From CAXMST01 sp963712765 (GTDB lineage: Bacteria; Actinomycetota; Thermoleophilia; Solirubrobacterales; 70-9): a stretch of 64,000 nucleotides of DNA. The notes beneath the pieces are model-generated. The model was not told where the DNA came from. It searched no databases and saw only the letters and a program-made list of their open reading frames with translations. Every line of letters begins with the position of its first letter. Position 1 is the stretch's first letter. The stretch spans positions 62,001-126,000 of the forward strand of contig CAVQIX010000005.1 of the NCBI GenBank assembly GCA_963712765.1, given 5' to 3'. Both the position numbers and the translations under genes were made by a program. This document shows positions 26,495 through 33,266 of this stretch, piece by piece.

Positions 26495-26520
26495 CGGGCC
26501 ACTCTAGTGCAGAGGGCCCG
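26495..26520. terminator. Hairpin between cNMP gene and riboswitch operon
   Basis: CGGGCC/GGCCCG arms (26495-26500, 26515-26520) extended inward by CTCT/AGAG with one bulged base and a GCACT loop. It starts 17 nt after the stop of the cNMP-binding gene and could end that transcript. It has no T-tail and overlaps a possible -10 box, so the assignment is uncertain. Confidence 0.4.
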
Positions 26521-26530
26521 AACGCGTGAA
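26501..26530 (-). promoter_or_regulatory. Possible promoter of the B12 riboswitch operon
   Basis: Minus strand: TTCACG (26530-26525) as -35 and TAGAGT (26506-26501) as -10, 18-bp spacer, just upstream of the aptamer. The same TAGAGT hexamer precedes tRNA-Leu. Four of six matches in each box; supported mainly by position. Confidence 0.4.
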
Positions 26531-26536
26531 CGTCGG

Positions 26537-26920
26537 CTAGTTGCGCTCCTCGACCACCTTGGCGAGGCTCTGAACGACCTCGGGCATCGACTTGCGCATG
26601 CGCGCCAGCTCCCAGTGCTCGATCTTCAGCGCCCGAACCACCGTGTTCGCGATCACCGAGGCGGAACGGGACTCCTGCTCGAGCAGGCCCTGCTCGCCGA
26701 AGACATCGCCGGCGCCGAGAGTGGCGACCTTCTCGCCGTCCTTCTCGACCCGCACCTCGCCCTCCTCGATCGCGTAGAAGTCGTTGCTGAAGCCGCCCTC
26801 GCGAATGATCACCTTCTCCTCGGGGAACTCGACGAGCTGTGTGAAGGCGGCGATCTTCTTCAGCTTGTCATCCTCGACGCCCTCGAAAAGCGAGAACCTC
26901 TTGAGCTGGCTGGAATCCAA
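26537..26920 (-). CDS. Cyclic nucleotide-binding domain protein
   Basis: 127 residues; TTG start at 26920 chosen because of a strong GGAGGAG site 6 nt upstream. The whole protein is one cNMP-binding (Crp-like) beta-barrel: SLFEGVEDDKLKKIAAF, FPEEKVIIREGGFSNDFYAIEEGEVRV, and the phosphate-binding cassette GAGDVFGEQGLLEQESRSASV (GE, then R-S-A). No DNA-binding helix-turn-helix is attached, so it is not a Crp-type transcription factor by itself; it may act through a partner. Confidence 0.88.
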   Translation of the reverse strand: MDSSQLKRFSLFEGVEDDKLKKIAAFTQLVEFPEEKVIIREGGFSNDFYAIEEGEVRVEKDGEKVATLGAGDVFGEQGLLEQESRSASVIANTVVRALKIEHWELARMRKSMPEVVQSLAKVVEERN

Positions 26921-27070
26921 TTCGTACTCCTCCGGGTTGAGACATCACTGAACCTACCCGATCCGGCCGGGGATTTGGCCGACCCGGCCACCACTGTGAG
27001 AGATCTCACCGCCACCGTCCCCGCGGCTGGATCGAATCAGCGGGTACGCCGGCTCGCTACGGTGGGATCG

Positions 27071-27499
27071 ATGGCTCGGCTCACCGCCCTCCTGATAGTT
27101 GTGGCTGCGGTCCTCAGCGCGTCCGCATGCGGCGATGAGGGGAGCGGCCCGCCGGAGGGGGGAGCGGGATCAGCCGAGGCGGCGGCCTCGGGGGCGAAGT
27201 TCCCGGAGCTGCTCTCGGCCGAGGCCACGCAGGCCGGGGACGGCACCTACGACATCGCGGTCACGATCAGCTCGCCCTACGACAGCCCCGCGCGCTATGC
27301 GAACGGATGGCGGGTTATCAGGGGAGACGGTGAGGTGATAGCCGAGCATGAGCTGCTGCACGACCACGCCTCCGAGCAGCCCTTCACGCGCGTGCAGACA
27401 GGGGTCGAGATCGACGAATCGGTCGGGGTCGTTCAGATCGAGGGGCGCGACCTCGCCAACGGCTATGGAGGCACGAGGCTCCAGCTTCGGCTGCCCTGA
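27071..27499 (+). CDS. Small lipoprotein of unknown function
   Basis: 142 residues from the ATG at 27071. Lipoprotein signal: hydrophobic ALLIVVAAVLSAS followed by Cys20 (SASAC). After an Asp/Gly/Ser-rich linker, a strand-rich domain follows (GTYDIAVTISSPYDSPARYANGWRVIRGDGEVIAEHELLHDHA), resembling small secreted beta-sandwich proteins. I do not recognise the family. Divergent from the cNMP gene. Confidence 0.75.
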   Translation: MARLTALLIVVAAVLSASACGDEGSGPPEGGAGSAEAAASGAKFPELLSAEATQAGDGTYDIAVTISSPYDSPARYANGWRVIRGDGEVIAEHELLHDHASEQPFTRVQTGVEIDESVGVVQIEGRDLANGYGGTRLQLRLP

Positions 27500-27528
27500 C
27501 CGCCAAGCGAGCCGGCGGACTGCGTCTC

Positions 27529-27544
27529 CCTCCGGCCGCGGAGG
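27529..27544. terminator. Possible terminator hairpin between convergent genes
   Basis: CCTCCG/CGGAGG arms with a GCCG loop, in the 100-nt gap between the lipoprotein gene and the convergent SDR gene. No T-tract. Confidence 0.35.
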
Positions 27545-27599
27545 ATTCAGGGCGGCGGTGCCACCTGTCGCGGCGACGTACCGCCTCCTGCGATCGCCC

Positions 27600-28427
27600 C
27601 TAGGAGTCGAGGAAGAGGTCGACCAGAGGCTCGCCCTCGCCGGACTGGTACGCCGACAGATCGGTGATCCCCTCCTCGGCGAGAACCTCGTCGTCGATGA
27701 AGAAGTTGCCGCTGCACTCGGCGGCGGGCCGGACGAGGATCGCGTGGGCGGCGTCGGCGACGATCTCGGGGGTGCGGGCCTGGTTCATCGCCTGCTCCCC
27801 GCCGAGCAGGTTCTGGACCGCGGCGGTGGCTATCAGGGTCCGTGGCCAGAGCGAGTTGGCGGCGATCGGCCGGTCCGCGAGCTCGGAGGCCAGACCCAGC
27901 GTGCAGAGACTCATCCCGTACTTGGCGATCGTGTAGCCGAGCTGGCCGCCGGCCCACTTCGGATCGAGGTTGATCGGCGGCGACAGCGTCAGGATGTGGG
28001 CGTTGTCGCTCGCCTCGAGGTGCGGGATGCAGGCGCGCGAGAGCATGAAGGTCCCGCGGGTGTTGATGTCCTGCATCAGGTCGTAGCGCTTGGGCTCGAG
28101 GTCGGGGGTCTTGGCGAGGTTGATCGCGGAGGCGTTGTTGACGCAGATGTCGATCCCGCCGAACGCCTCGACCGTCTCGCTCACCGCGCGGTCGATGTCC
28201 GCGTCGATGCGGACGTCACCGACGATCGCCAGGCCCCTGCCTCCGGCGTTGTCGATCTCCTCCACGGCGGTGTGGACGGTCCCGGGGAGCTTCGGATGGG
28301 GCTCGTCGGTCTTCGCCATGATCGCGACGTTGGCGCCGTCGCCGGCCGCGCGAACGGCGATCGAGAGACCGATCCCACGGCTGCCGCCCGACATCAGAAT
28401 CGTCCTGCCCTCGAGCGTGTTCGCCAT
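27600..28427 (-). CDS. Short-chain dehydrogenase/reductase (HSDL2-like)
   Basis: 275 residues from the ATG at 28427 (AGGAG upstream). Rossmann motif GGSRGIGLSIA (NAD(P) binding), VNNASAI, and the catalytic YxxxK (GYTIAKYGMS). The extended TDEPHPKLPGTVHTAVEEIDNAGG segment is typical of the HSDL2/C2-type SDRs. The usual Ser of the triad is in LTLSPP. Substrate unknown; the divergent neighbour is a beta-keto acid cleavage enzyme, so a beta-hydroxy/keto acyl substrate is possible. Confidence 0.87.
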   Translation of the reverse strand: MANTLEGRTILMSGGSRGIGLSIAVRAAGDGANVAIMAKTDEPHPKLPGTVHTAVEEIDNAGGRGLAIVGDVRIDADIDRAVSETVEAFGGIDICVNNASAINLAKTPDLEPKRYDLMQDINTRGTFMLSRACIPHLEASDNAHILTLSPPINLDPKWAGGQLGYTIAKYGMSLCTLGLASELADRPIAANSLWPRTLIATAAVQNLLGGEQAMNQARTPEIVADAAHAILVRPAAECSGNFFIDDEVLAEEGITDLSAYQSGEGEPLVDLFLDS

Positions 28428-28493
28428 CTGTTTCGGTCTCCTCGGGATAGGGTGCGGGATCAACGCTATCTACGAACGACGGAGTCCATCCCC

Positions 28494-29363
28494 TTGAGCC
28501 TCGAAGACCCGGTGATCATCTGCTGCGCCATCTCCGGCGCGATAGCCAACCGAGATCAGTGCCCGGCGATCCCATATACACCGGAGGAGTACGCGGCCGA
28601 GGCGCGCCGCATCGTCGACGAGGGCGGCACCCACATCCACATCCACGCCCGAACCCCCGACGGGACGCCGTCCTATGAGATCGCGGACTTCGCGGCGATC
28701 AAGGACGCAATTCGGGCCGAGGTCGGGACCGACGCGATCATCAACTTCTCAACCGGCACGATCGGCGTCTCGGTCGAGAAGCGAGTGGCATACCTCGAGG
28801 CCGTGCGTCCCGAGGTGGCGGCGTTGAACATGGGCTCGATGAACTACGCGAAGTACTCGAAGCGGCGCAAGGAGTTCGTCTTCAAGGCCGTGTTCGAGAA
28901 CTCGCTCGACGAGATCATCGAGATCCTCGAACACCTGAACCGACTCGGGATCAAACCCGAGCACGAGTGCTTCGATACCGGCCACGTCTCCACCCTGGAG
29001 CCGCTGATCGACATGGGGGTGCTGCAGGGGCGTCCTCACGTCGACTTCGTGATGGGCGTGGTCGGCGGGGTCGCCCCTACCGCCCGCAACCTCGCGGCGA
29101 TGGCCGACAACGTCCCCGGTGGCGCCCACTGGGGCGTGATCGGGATCTCACGGCAGCAGTGGATGCTCGTCGCCGCGGCCCTGACCCTCGGGGGCTCGGT
29201 CAGGGTCGGTCTCGAGGACAACCTCTACCTCCCCGACGGGGAGATGGCCACCAGCAACGGGGAGCTGATCGCAAAGGCCCGCCAGATGACCGAGGATGTC
29301 GGACGCCGCCCGGCGACGGTGAGCGAAGCGCGGGAGATGCTCGGGATCCCGACCCCGGGCTGA
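28494..29363 (+). CDS. Beta-keto acid cleavage enzyme (BKACE, DUF849 family)
   Basis: 289 residues from a TTG at 28494 (GGAG about 10 nt upstream). TIM-barrel Zn enzymes of this family condense a beta-keto acid with acetyl-CoA to give acetoacetate and a new CoA ester. Zn-binding HIHIHAR near the N-terminus, NFSTGTIG, and GHVSTLE, VGLEDNLYLPDG near the C-terminus are clear family marks. The exact substrate cannot be read. Starts 66 bp from the divergent SDR. Confidence 0.9.
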   Translation: MSLEDPVIICCAISGAIANRDQCPAIPYTPEEYAAEARRIVDEGGTHIHIHARTPDGTPSYEIADFAAIKDAIRAEVGTDAIINFSTGTIGVSVEKRVAYLEAVRPEVAALNMGSMNYAKYSKRRKEFVFKAVFENSLDEIIEILEHLNRLGIKPEHECFDTGHVSTLEPLIDMGVLQGRPHVDFVMGVVGGVAPTARNLAAMADNVPGGAHWGVIGISRQQWMLVAAALTLGGSVRVGLEDNLYLPDGEMATSNGELIAKARQMTEDVGRRPATVSEAREMLGIPTPG

Positions 29364-29449
29364 GCCGACTCCCGGGGGATCGGCCCGCGGGTGCTCCGTA
29401 GATTCCCCGGATGCATGGCGGCGGGTGGCGATTACGATCGTCCTGACCG

Positions 29450-29469
29450 GGTGGAGGGTCCCCTCCACC
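29450..29469 (+). terminator. Possible terminator hairpin after BKACE gene
   Basis: Perfect 8-bp arms GGTGGAGG/CCTCCACC with a GTCC loop, 87 nt after the stop codon. No T-tract follows. Confidence 0.45.
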
Positions 29470-29504
29470 GCGATCACCCCGGTATTCAGAGCTGGGACGT
29501 CGTT

Positions 29505-29538
29505 GAACGGGCCGATCTCCAGAACGGGCCGATCTCCA
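29505..29538. repeat. Exact 17-bp tandem repeat
   Basis: GAACGGGCCGATCTCCA occurs twice back to back (29505-29521, 29522-29538) in the 234-nt gap between the BKACE gene and the small coiled-coil gene. Nothing else was recognised in that gap apart from the hairpin at 29450. Confidence 0.85.
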
Positions 29539-29597
29539 GCCTGATTCAACTACGCCCGCCTGCGGGCCAAACCCGAGCGAAGGATCGAGATTCACGG

Positions 29598-29816
29598 ATG
29601 ACAGCGGATGCCCTGCGGTCAAGCGAGTACGCCGTCTCGGCGAGCGAGCGCGATCCGAACGGACCGGAGGCGAAGCGACGCCTGGAGCGGCTGAGCGGGG
29701 CGCTGGTCCGGCTCAGCGAAGAGCTTGCGGCCGAGCGGCGCCGGAGCACGGCCCTGCGGACCGAGGCCAAGCGCGCGCGGGCAGAGTTGAAGCGACTACG
29801 CGGGGCCTCGAGGTAG
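29598..29816 (+). CDS. Small coiled-coil protein
   Basis: 72 residues from the ATG at 29598; a GAAGG lies rather far upstream. The central part (KRRLERLSGALVRLSEELAAERRRSTALRTEAKRARAELKRL) has heptad spacing of Leu/Ala and many Arg/Lys/Glu, as in a short coiled coil. It is followed 17 nt later by the YbaK-domain gene and may share its transcript. No known family; could be a chance frame. Confidence 0.5.
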   Translation: MTADALRSSEYAVSASERDPNGPEAKRRLERLSGALVRLSEELAAERRRSTALRTEAKRARAELKRLRGASR

Positions 29817-29833
29817 GTCCGGCCGAGGAGGCG

Positions 29834-30349
29834 ATGACGATGTCGAGCACTGAGAAGGAAGACCGGGGCGCCGAGCTGGTCGAGGGCCCAGCCGCGAGGC
29901 TCAGCAGCTACCTCTCCGAACACGGGATCGAGCACGAGCTGATCGAGCACCCCGAGACGATGACCGCGAGGTCGGAGGCCAGGGAGGCACACGTGCCGGC
30001 CGCGGAGATGGCGAAGGCGGTACTGCTGGCCGAGGCCGACGAGTACCTGCTGGCGGTGGTTCCCGCATCGAGCCGCCTCGATCTCGAAAAGACGCGTGAG
30101 CTGATCGGGCGCGCGGGCGTGCGTTTGGCTACGGAGTCCGAGCTTGCGGTCCTCAGCCCGGAGTTGGAGCTTGGAGCCCTTCCGATACTGGGCCCAGACG
30201 TTCCGGCGACCGAGGTGATCGACCGCGGCCTGCTCGAGCACCAGCGGATCCTCTGCAGCGCCGGCGATCATCGTCACGCAGTCAGCTTTCCCCCCGGCGC
30301 CCTGATGAAGGTCATGGAGCCGATCGTCGCCGACATCTGCGCCGACTGA
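29834..30349 (+). CDS. YbaK/aminoacyl-tRNA deacylase domain protein
   Basis: 171 residues. YbaK/ProX-type editing domain: LSSYLSEHGIEHELIEHPETMTARSEAREAHVPAAEMAKAVLLAEADEYLLAVVPAS has the family pattern, with the conserved Lys in AKAVL and GDHRHAVSF near the end. Such domains hydrolyse mischarged tRNAs, but many stand-alone members are uncharacterised. It is 15 nt upstream of the 2-oxoacid oxidoreductase operon, so it may be co-transcribed. Confidence 0.83.
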   Translation: MTMSSTEKEDRGAELVEGPAARLSSYLSEHGIEHELIEHPETMTARSEAREAHVPAAEMAKAVLLAEADEYLLAVVPASSRLDLEKTRELIGRAGVRLATESELAVLSPELELGALPILGPDVPATEVIDRGLLEHQRILCSAGDHRHAVSFPPGALMKVMEPIVADICAD

Positions 30350-30364
30350 GACAAGGATCCGGGC

Positions 30365-30949
30365 GTGGGCACCCAGATTCGCATCCACGGTCGAGGCGGC
30401 CAGGGCGCCGTGACGGCGGCGGAATTGCTCTCGGTCGCGGCCTTCGACTGCGGTCGCCACGCCCAGGCCTTCCCCAGCTTCGGATCCGAGCGCACCGGCG
30501 CGCCGGTGGTCGCGTTCTGCCGTATCGACAGCGAGCCGATCAGGGTGCGCGAGCCGATTTCCGAGCCCGATGCTCTGATCGTCCAGGATCCGACCCTCCT
30601 GCACCAGGTGGACGTCTTCTCGGGGCTCGCCCCCGAGGGCAGCGTGCTGGTCAACTCCAATCGTGACCCCGAGGGGCTCGGGCTCGGCGAGCTGGCCGTG
30701 AGCCATCCGCGGGCGACGGTGCTGACCGTGCCCGCCACCGACCTGGCCCGCCACCATCTCGGCCGTCCGATGCCGAACATCGCACTGATCGGGGGTCTCG
30801 CCGCGTTGACGGACGCAATCACCCTGGAGTCGGTGAAAGCGGCGATCGCAGAGCGGTTCTCCGGCAAGGCGAACGAGGGCAATGCCGCGGCAGCCGAGGC
30901 GGCGTTCGAGCACGTGCGCGCCGAGCTGGGGGTCGCCAGCCATGCTTAG
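30365..30949 (+). CDS. porG: 2-oxoacid:ferredoxin oxidoreductase, gamma subunit
   Basis: 194 residues, GTG start. Gamma domain pattern: IRIHGRGGQGAVTAAELLSVAAFDCGRHAQAFPSFGSERTGAPVVAFCRI near the N-terminus and PNIALIGGLAAL later. This subunit completes the catalytic core of pyruvate/2-oxoacid:ferredoxin oxidoreductases, which split a 2-oxoacid with CoA into acyl-CoA, CO2 and reduced ferredoxin. Its stop overlaps the porA start by 8 nt. Confidence 0.92.
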   Translation: MGTQIRIHGRGGQGAVTAAELLSVAAFDCGRHAQAFPSFGSERTGAPVVAFCRIDSEPIRVREPISEPDALIVQDPTLLHQVDVFSGLAPEGSVLVNSNRDPEGLGLGELAVSHPRATVLTVPATDLARHHLGRPMPNIALIGGLAALTDAITLESVKAAIAERFSGKANEGNAAAAEAAFEHVRAELGVASHA

Positions 30950-32195
30950 ACAGATCGAGGGCTCCAAGGCCGTCGCCGAGACCGTGGCTCGATGCCGTCC
31001 GGAGGTGATTTGCGCCTATCCGATCTCGCCTCAGACGCACATCGTCGAGCATCTTTCCGACTTGGTCCGGACCGGCGATCTCAGTCCCTGCGAGTACGTC
31101 TCGGTGGAGTCCGAGTTTGCGGCGATGTCGGTCGCAATCGGGGCGACCGCGGCCGGCGGGCGTGCCTATACGGCGACCGCGAGTCAGGGTCTCCTCTTCA
31201 TGGCAGAGGCCCTCTACAACGCCTCTGGCCTCGGCCTGCCGATCGTGATGACGGTCGCCAACCGGGCGATCGGCGCCCCGATCAACATCTGGAACGACCA
31301 CAGCGACTCGATGTCGCAGCGCGACTGCGGCTGGATCCAGCTCTACGCCGAGACCAACCAGGAAGCCGCCGACATGCACATCCAGGCCTACCGGCTGGCG
31401 GAGGAGCTATCGCTGCCGGTGATGGTCTGTATGGACGGCTTCATCCTCACCCACGCGGTCGAGCAGGTCGACTGCCCGTCCGCCGAGCAGGTCGACGCGT
31501 TCCTGCCTGCGTTCGAGCCGCGGCAGGTACTCGATCCAGCCGAACCGATCACGATCGGAGCGATGGTCGGGCCGGAGGCCTTCTTCGAGGTCAAGTACCT
31601 CGCCCACGCCAAGCAGATGCAGGCGCTGGACCGGATCCCCGAGATCGCCGCCGACTTCGAGCGGAGCTTCGGCCGTAGCTCGGGAGGCCTGATCCGTCGC
31701 TATCGCGCCGACGACGCGGAAACGATCGTGGTCGCGCTCGGCTCGGTCCTGGGGACGATCGAGGACACGGTCGACGAACTCAGGGATCAGGGCCACAGCC
31801 TCGGCGTGCTCGCGATCAAGTCCTTCCGGCCCTTCCCGATGGATGAGGTGCGCGAGGCGCTGGCCGGCGCCCGGCGCGTGATCGTCCTCGAGAAGTCCCT
31901 GGCGGTGGGAATCGGCGGCATCGTTTCCGCCAACGTCCGGATGGCGCTCTCGGGGATCGAGCTGGAGGGCCATACGGTGATCGCCGGCCTTGGCGGAAGG
32001 CCGATCACGAAGGCATCGCTCCGCGGCCTGTTCGAGCAGGCCGACAAGGGCGAGCTCGCCCAGCTGAGCTTCCTCGACATGGACGCCGAGCTGGTGCAGC
32101 GGGAGCTGGAGCGCAGCGGAATCGGCGACGGGACCGGCGCGCACGCCGAGAACATGCTGCGGGAGATCGGAATCGTCGGTGCCCGGTCGCACTGA
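30942..32195 (+). CDS. porA: 2-oxoacid:ferredoxin oxidoreductase, alpha subunit
   Basis: 417 residues from the ATG at 30942. Pyrimidine-binding domain with AYPISPQTHIVEHL and VESEFAAMSVAIGATAAGGRAYTATASQGL; RAIGAPINIWNDHSD matches pyruvate oxidoreductase alpha subunits. The C-terminal transketolase-like domain (VVALGSVLGTIEDTVDEL, SFRPFP) binds CoA. Pyruvate is the likeliest substrate from the resemblance, but 2-ketobutyrate or others cannot be excluded. Confidence 0.93.
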   Translation: MLRQIEGSKAVAETVARCRPEVICAYPISPQTHIVEHLSDLVRTGDLSPCEYVSVESEFAAMSVAIGATAAGGRAYTATASQGLLFMAEALYNASGLGLPIVMTVANRAIGAPINIWNDHSDSMSQRDCGWIQLYAETNQEAADMHIQAYRLAEELSLPVMVCMDGFILTHAVEQVDCPSAEQVDAFLPAFEPRQVLDPAEPITIGAMVGPEAFFEVKYLAHAKQMQALDRIPEIAADFERSFGRSSGGLIRRYRADDAETIVVALGSVLGTIEDTVDELRDQGHSLGVLAIKSFRPFPMDEVREALAGARRVIVLEKSLAVGIGGIVSANVRMALSGIELEGHTVIAGLGGRPITKASLRGLFEQADKGELAQLSFLDMDAELVQRELERSGIGDGTGAHAENMLREIGIVGARSH

Positions 32196-32210
32196 AGAGG
32201 AGGTGGAAGG

Positions 32211-33266
32211 TTGCCCTACCAGGAGCTGAAGATGTACCAGACCGGTACCTACGCGGTTGGGAACCGGTTGCTCGACCCCGAGGACCGGACCGTACAGGCA
32301 CGCCTGGACCGCTCGAACTCCCTCACCTCAGGGCATCGCGCCTGCCAGGGTTGCGGGGAGGCTCTCGGAGCCCGCTACGTGCTCGACGCGGCGATGCGGG
32401 CGACCGACAACCGGCTGATCGCCGCGAACGCGACCGGATGCCTGGAGGTCTTCTCCACCCCCTACCCGGAATCGTCCTGGCAGCTCCCGTGGATCCACTC
32501 CCTGTTCGGCAATGCCCCGGCGATCGCGACCGGGGTCGCGGCCGCGCTGCGCGCCAAGGGCAACACCGATACACGCGTGATCGGACAGGGCGGTGACGGC
32601 GGCACCCTCGACATCGGCTTCGGCTGCCTCTCGGGGATGTTCGAGCGCAACGACGACGTGCTGTTCGTCTGTTACGACAACGAGGCCTACATGAACACCG
32701 GCGTCCAGCGCTCGGGGGCCACGCCCCCGGCTGCGCGGACCGCGACGACCAAACCGGTCGGGCCGGAGCCCGGCAACGTCTTCGGGCAGGGCAAGAACGC
32801 TCCCCTGATCGCGATGGCGCACGAGATCCCCTACGTGGCTACGGCGACCGTCGCCGAGCTGCACGACCTCGAGTACAAGGTCGAGCGCGCGATGCGGTTC
32901 GAGGGGGCGCGCTACCTGCACGTCTTCGTCCCCTGCCCGCTCGGCTGGGGGTCCGCCGCGGAGGACACGATCCGGATCGCGCGCCTCGCCAAGGAGAGCG
33001 GCTCCTTCCCGGTCTTCGAGGCCGAGAACGGCGACGTGGTCGGCGTCTCGAAGATCCGCCGCAAGGTGCCGATCGAGGAGTACCTGCGACCCCAGCGGCG
33101 ATACGCCCACCTCTTCGGGGACCCCCCGGAGACGGAGGTGATCGGGAGGCTGCAGGCCGCGGCCGACCGCAACATCCGTCGCTTCGGGCTGCTCGACGGT
33201 GACGAGAGCGCCGAGCACCCCGACCTGCTCGCGGCGCTTGCCGACGCCGACCACGGAGCCCAGTGA
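32211..33266 (+). CDS. porB: 2-oxoacid:ferredoxin oxidoreductase, beta subunit
   Basis: 351 residues from a TTG at 32211 preceded by AGGAGG. Thiamine-diphosphate-binding subunit: HRACQGCGEALGARYV, ATGCLEVFSTPYP, GQGGDGGTLDIGFG (TPP motif) and YDNEAYMNTGVQRSGATP. The Cys pattern for the proximal iron-sulfur cluster (CQGC and later Cys) is present. The ATG of the next gene overlaps the stop. Confidence 0.93.
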   Translation: MPYQELKMYQTGTYAVGNRLLDPEDRTVQARLDRSNSLTSGHRACQGCGEALGARYVLDAAMRATDNRLIAANATGCLEVFSTPYPESSWQLPWIHSLFGNAPAIATGVAAALRAKGNTDTRVIGQGGDGGTLDIGFGCLSGMFERNDDVLFVCYDNEAYMNTGVQRSGATPPAARTATTKPVGPEPGNVFGQGKNAPLIAMAHEIPYVATATVAELHDLEYKVERAMRFEGARYLHVFVPCPLGWGSAAEDTIRIARLAKESGSFPVFEAENGDVVGVSKIRRKVPIEEYLRPQRRYAHLFGDPPETEVIGRLQAAADRNIRRFGLLDGDESAEHPDLLAALADADHGAQ

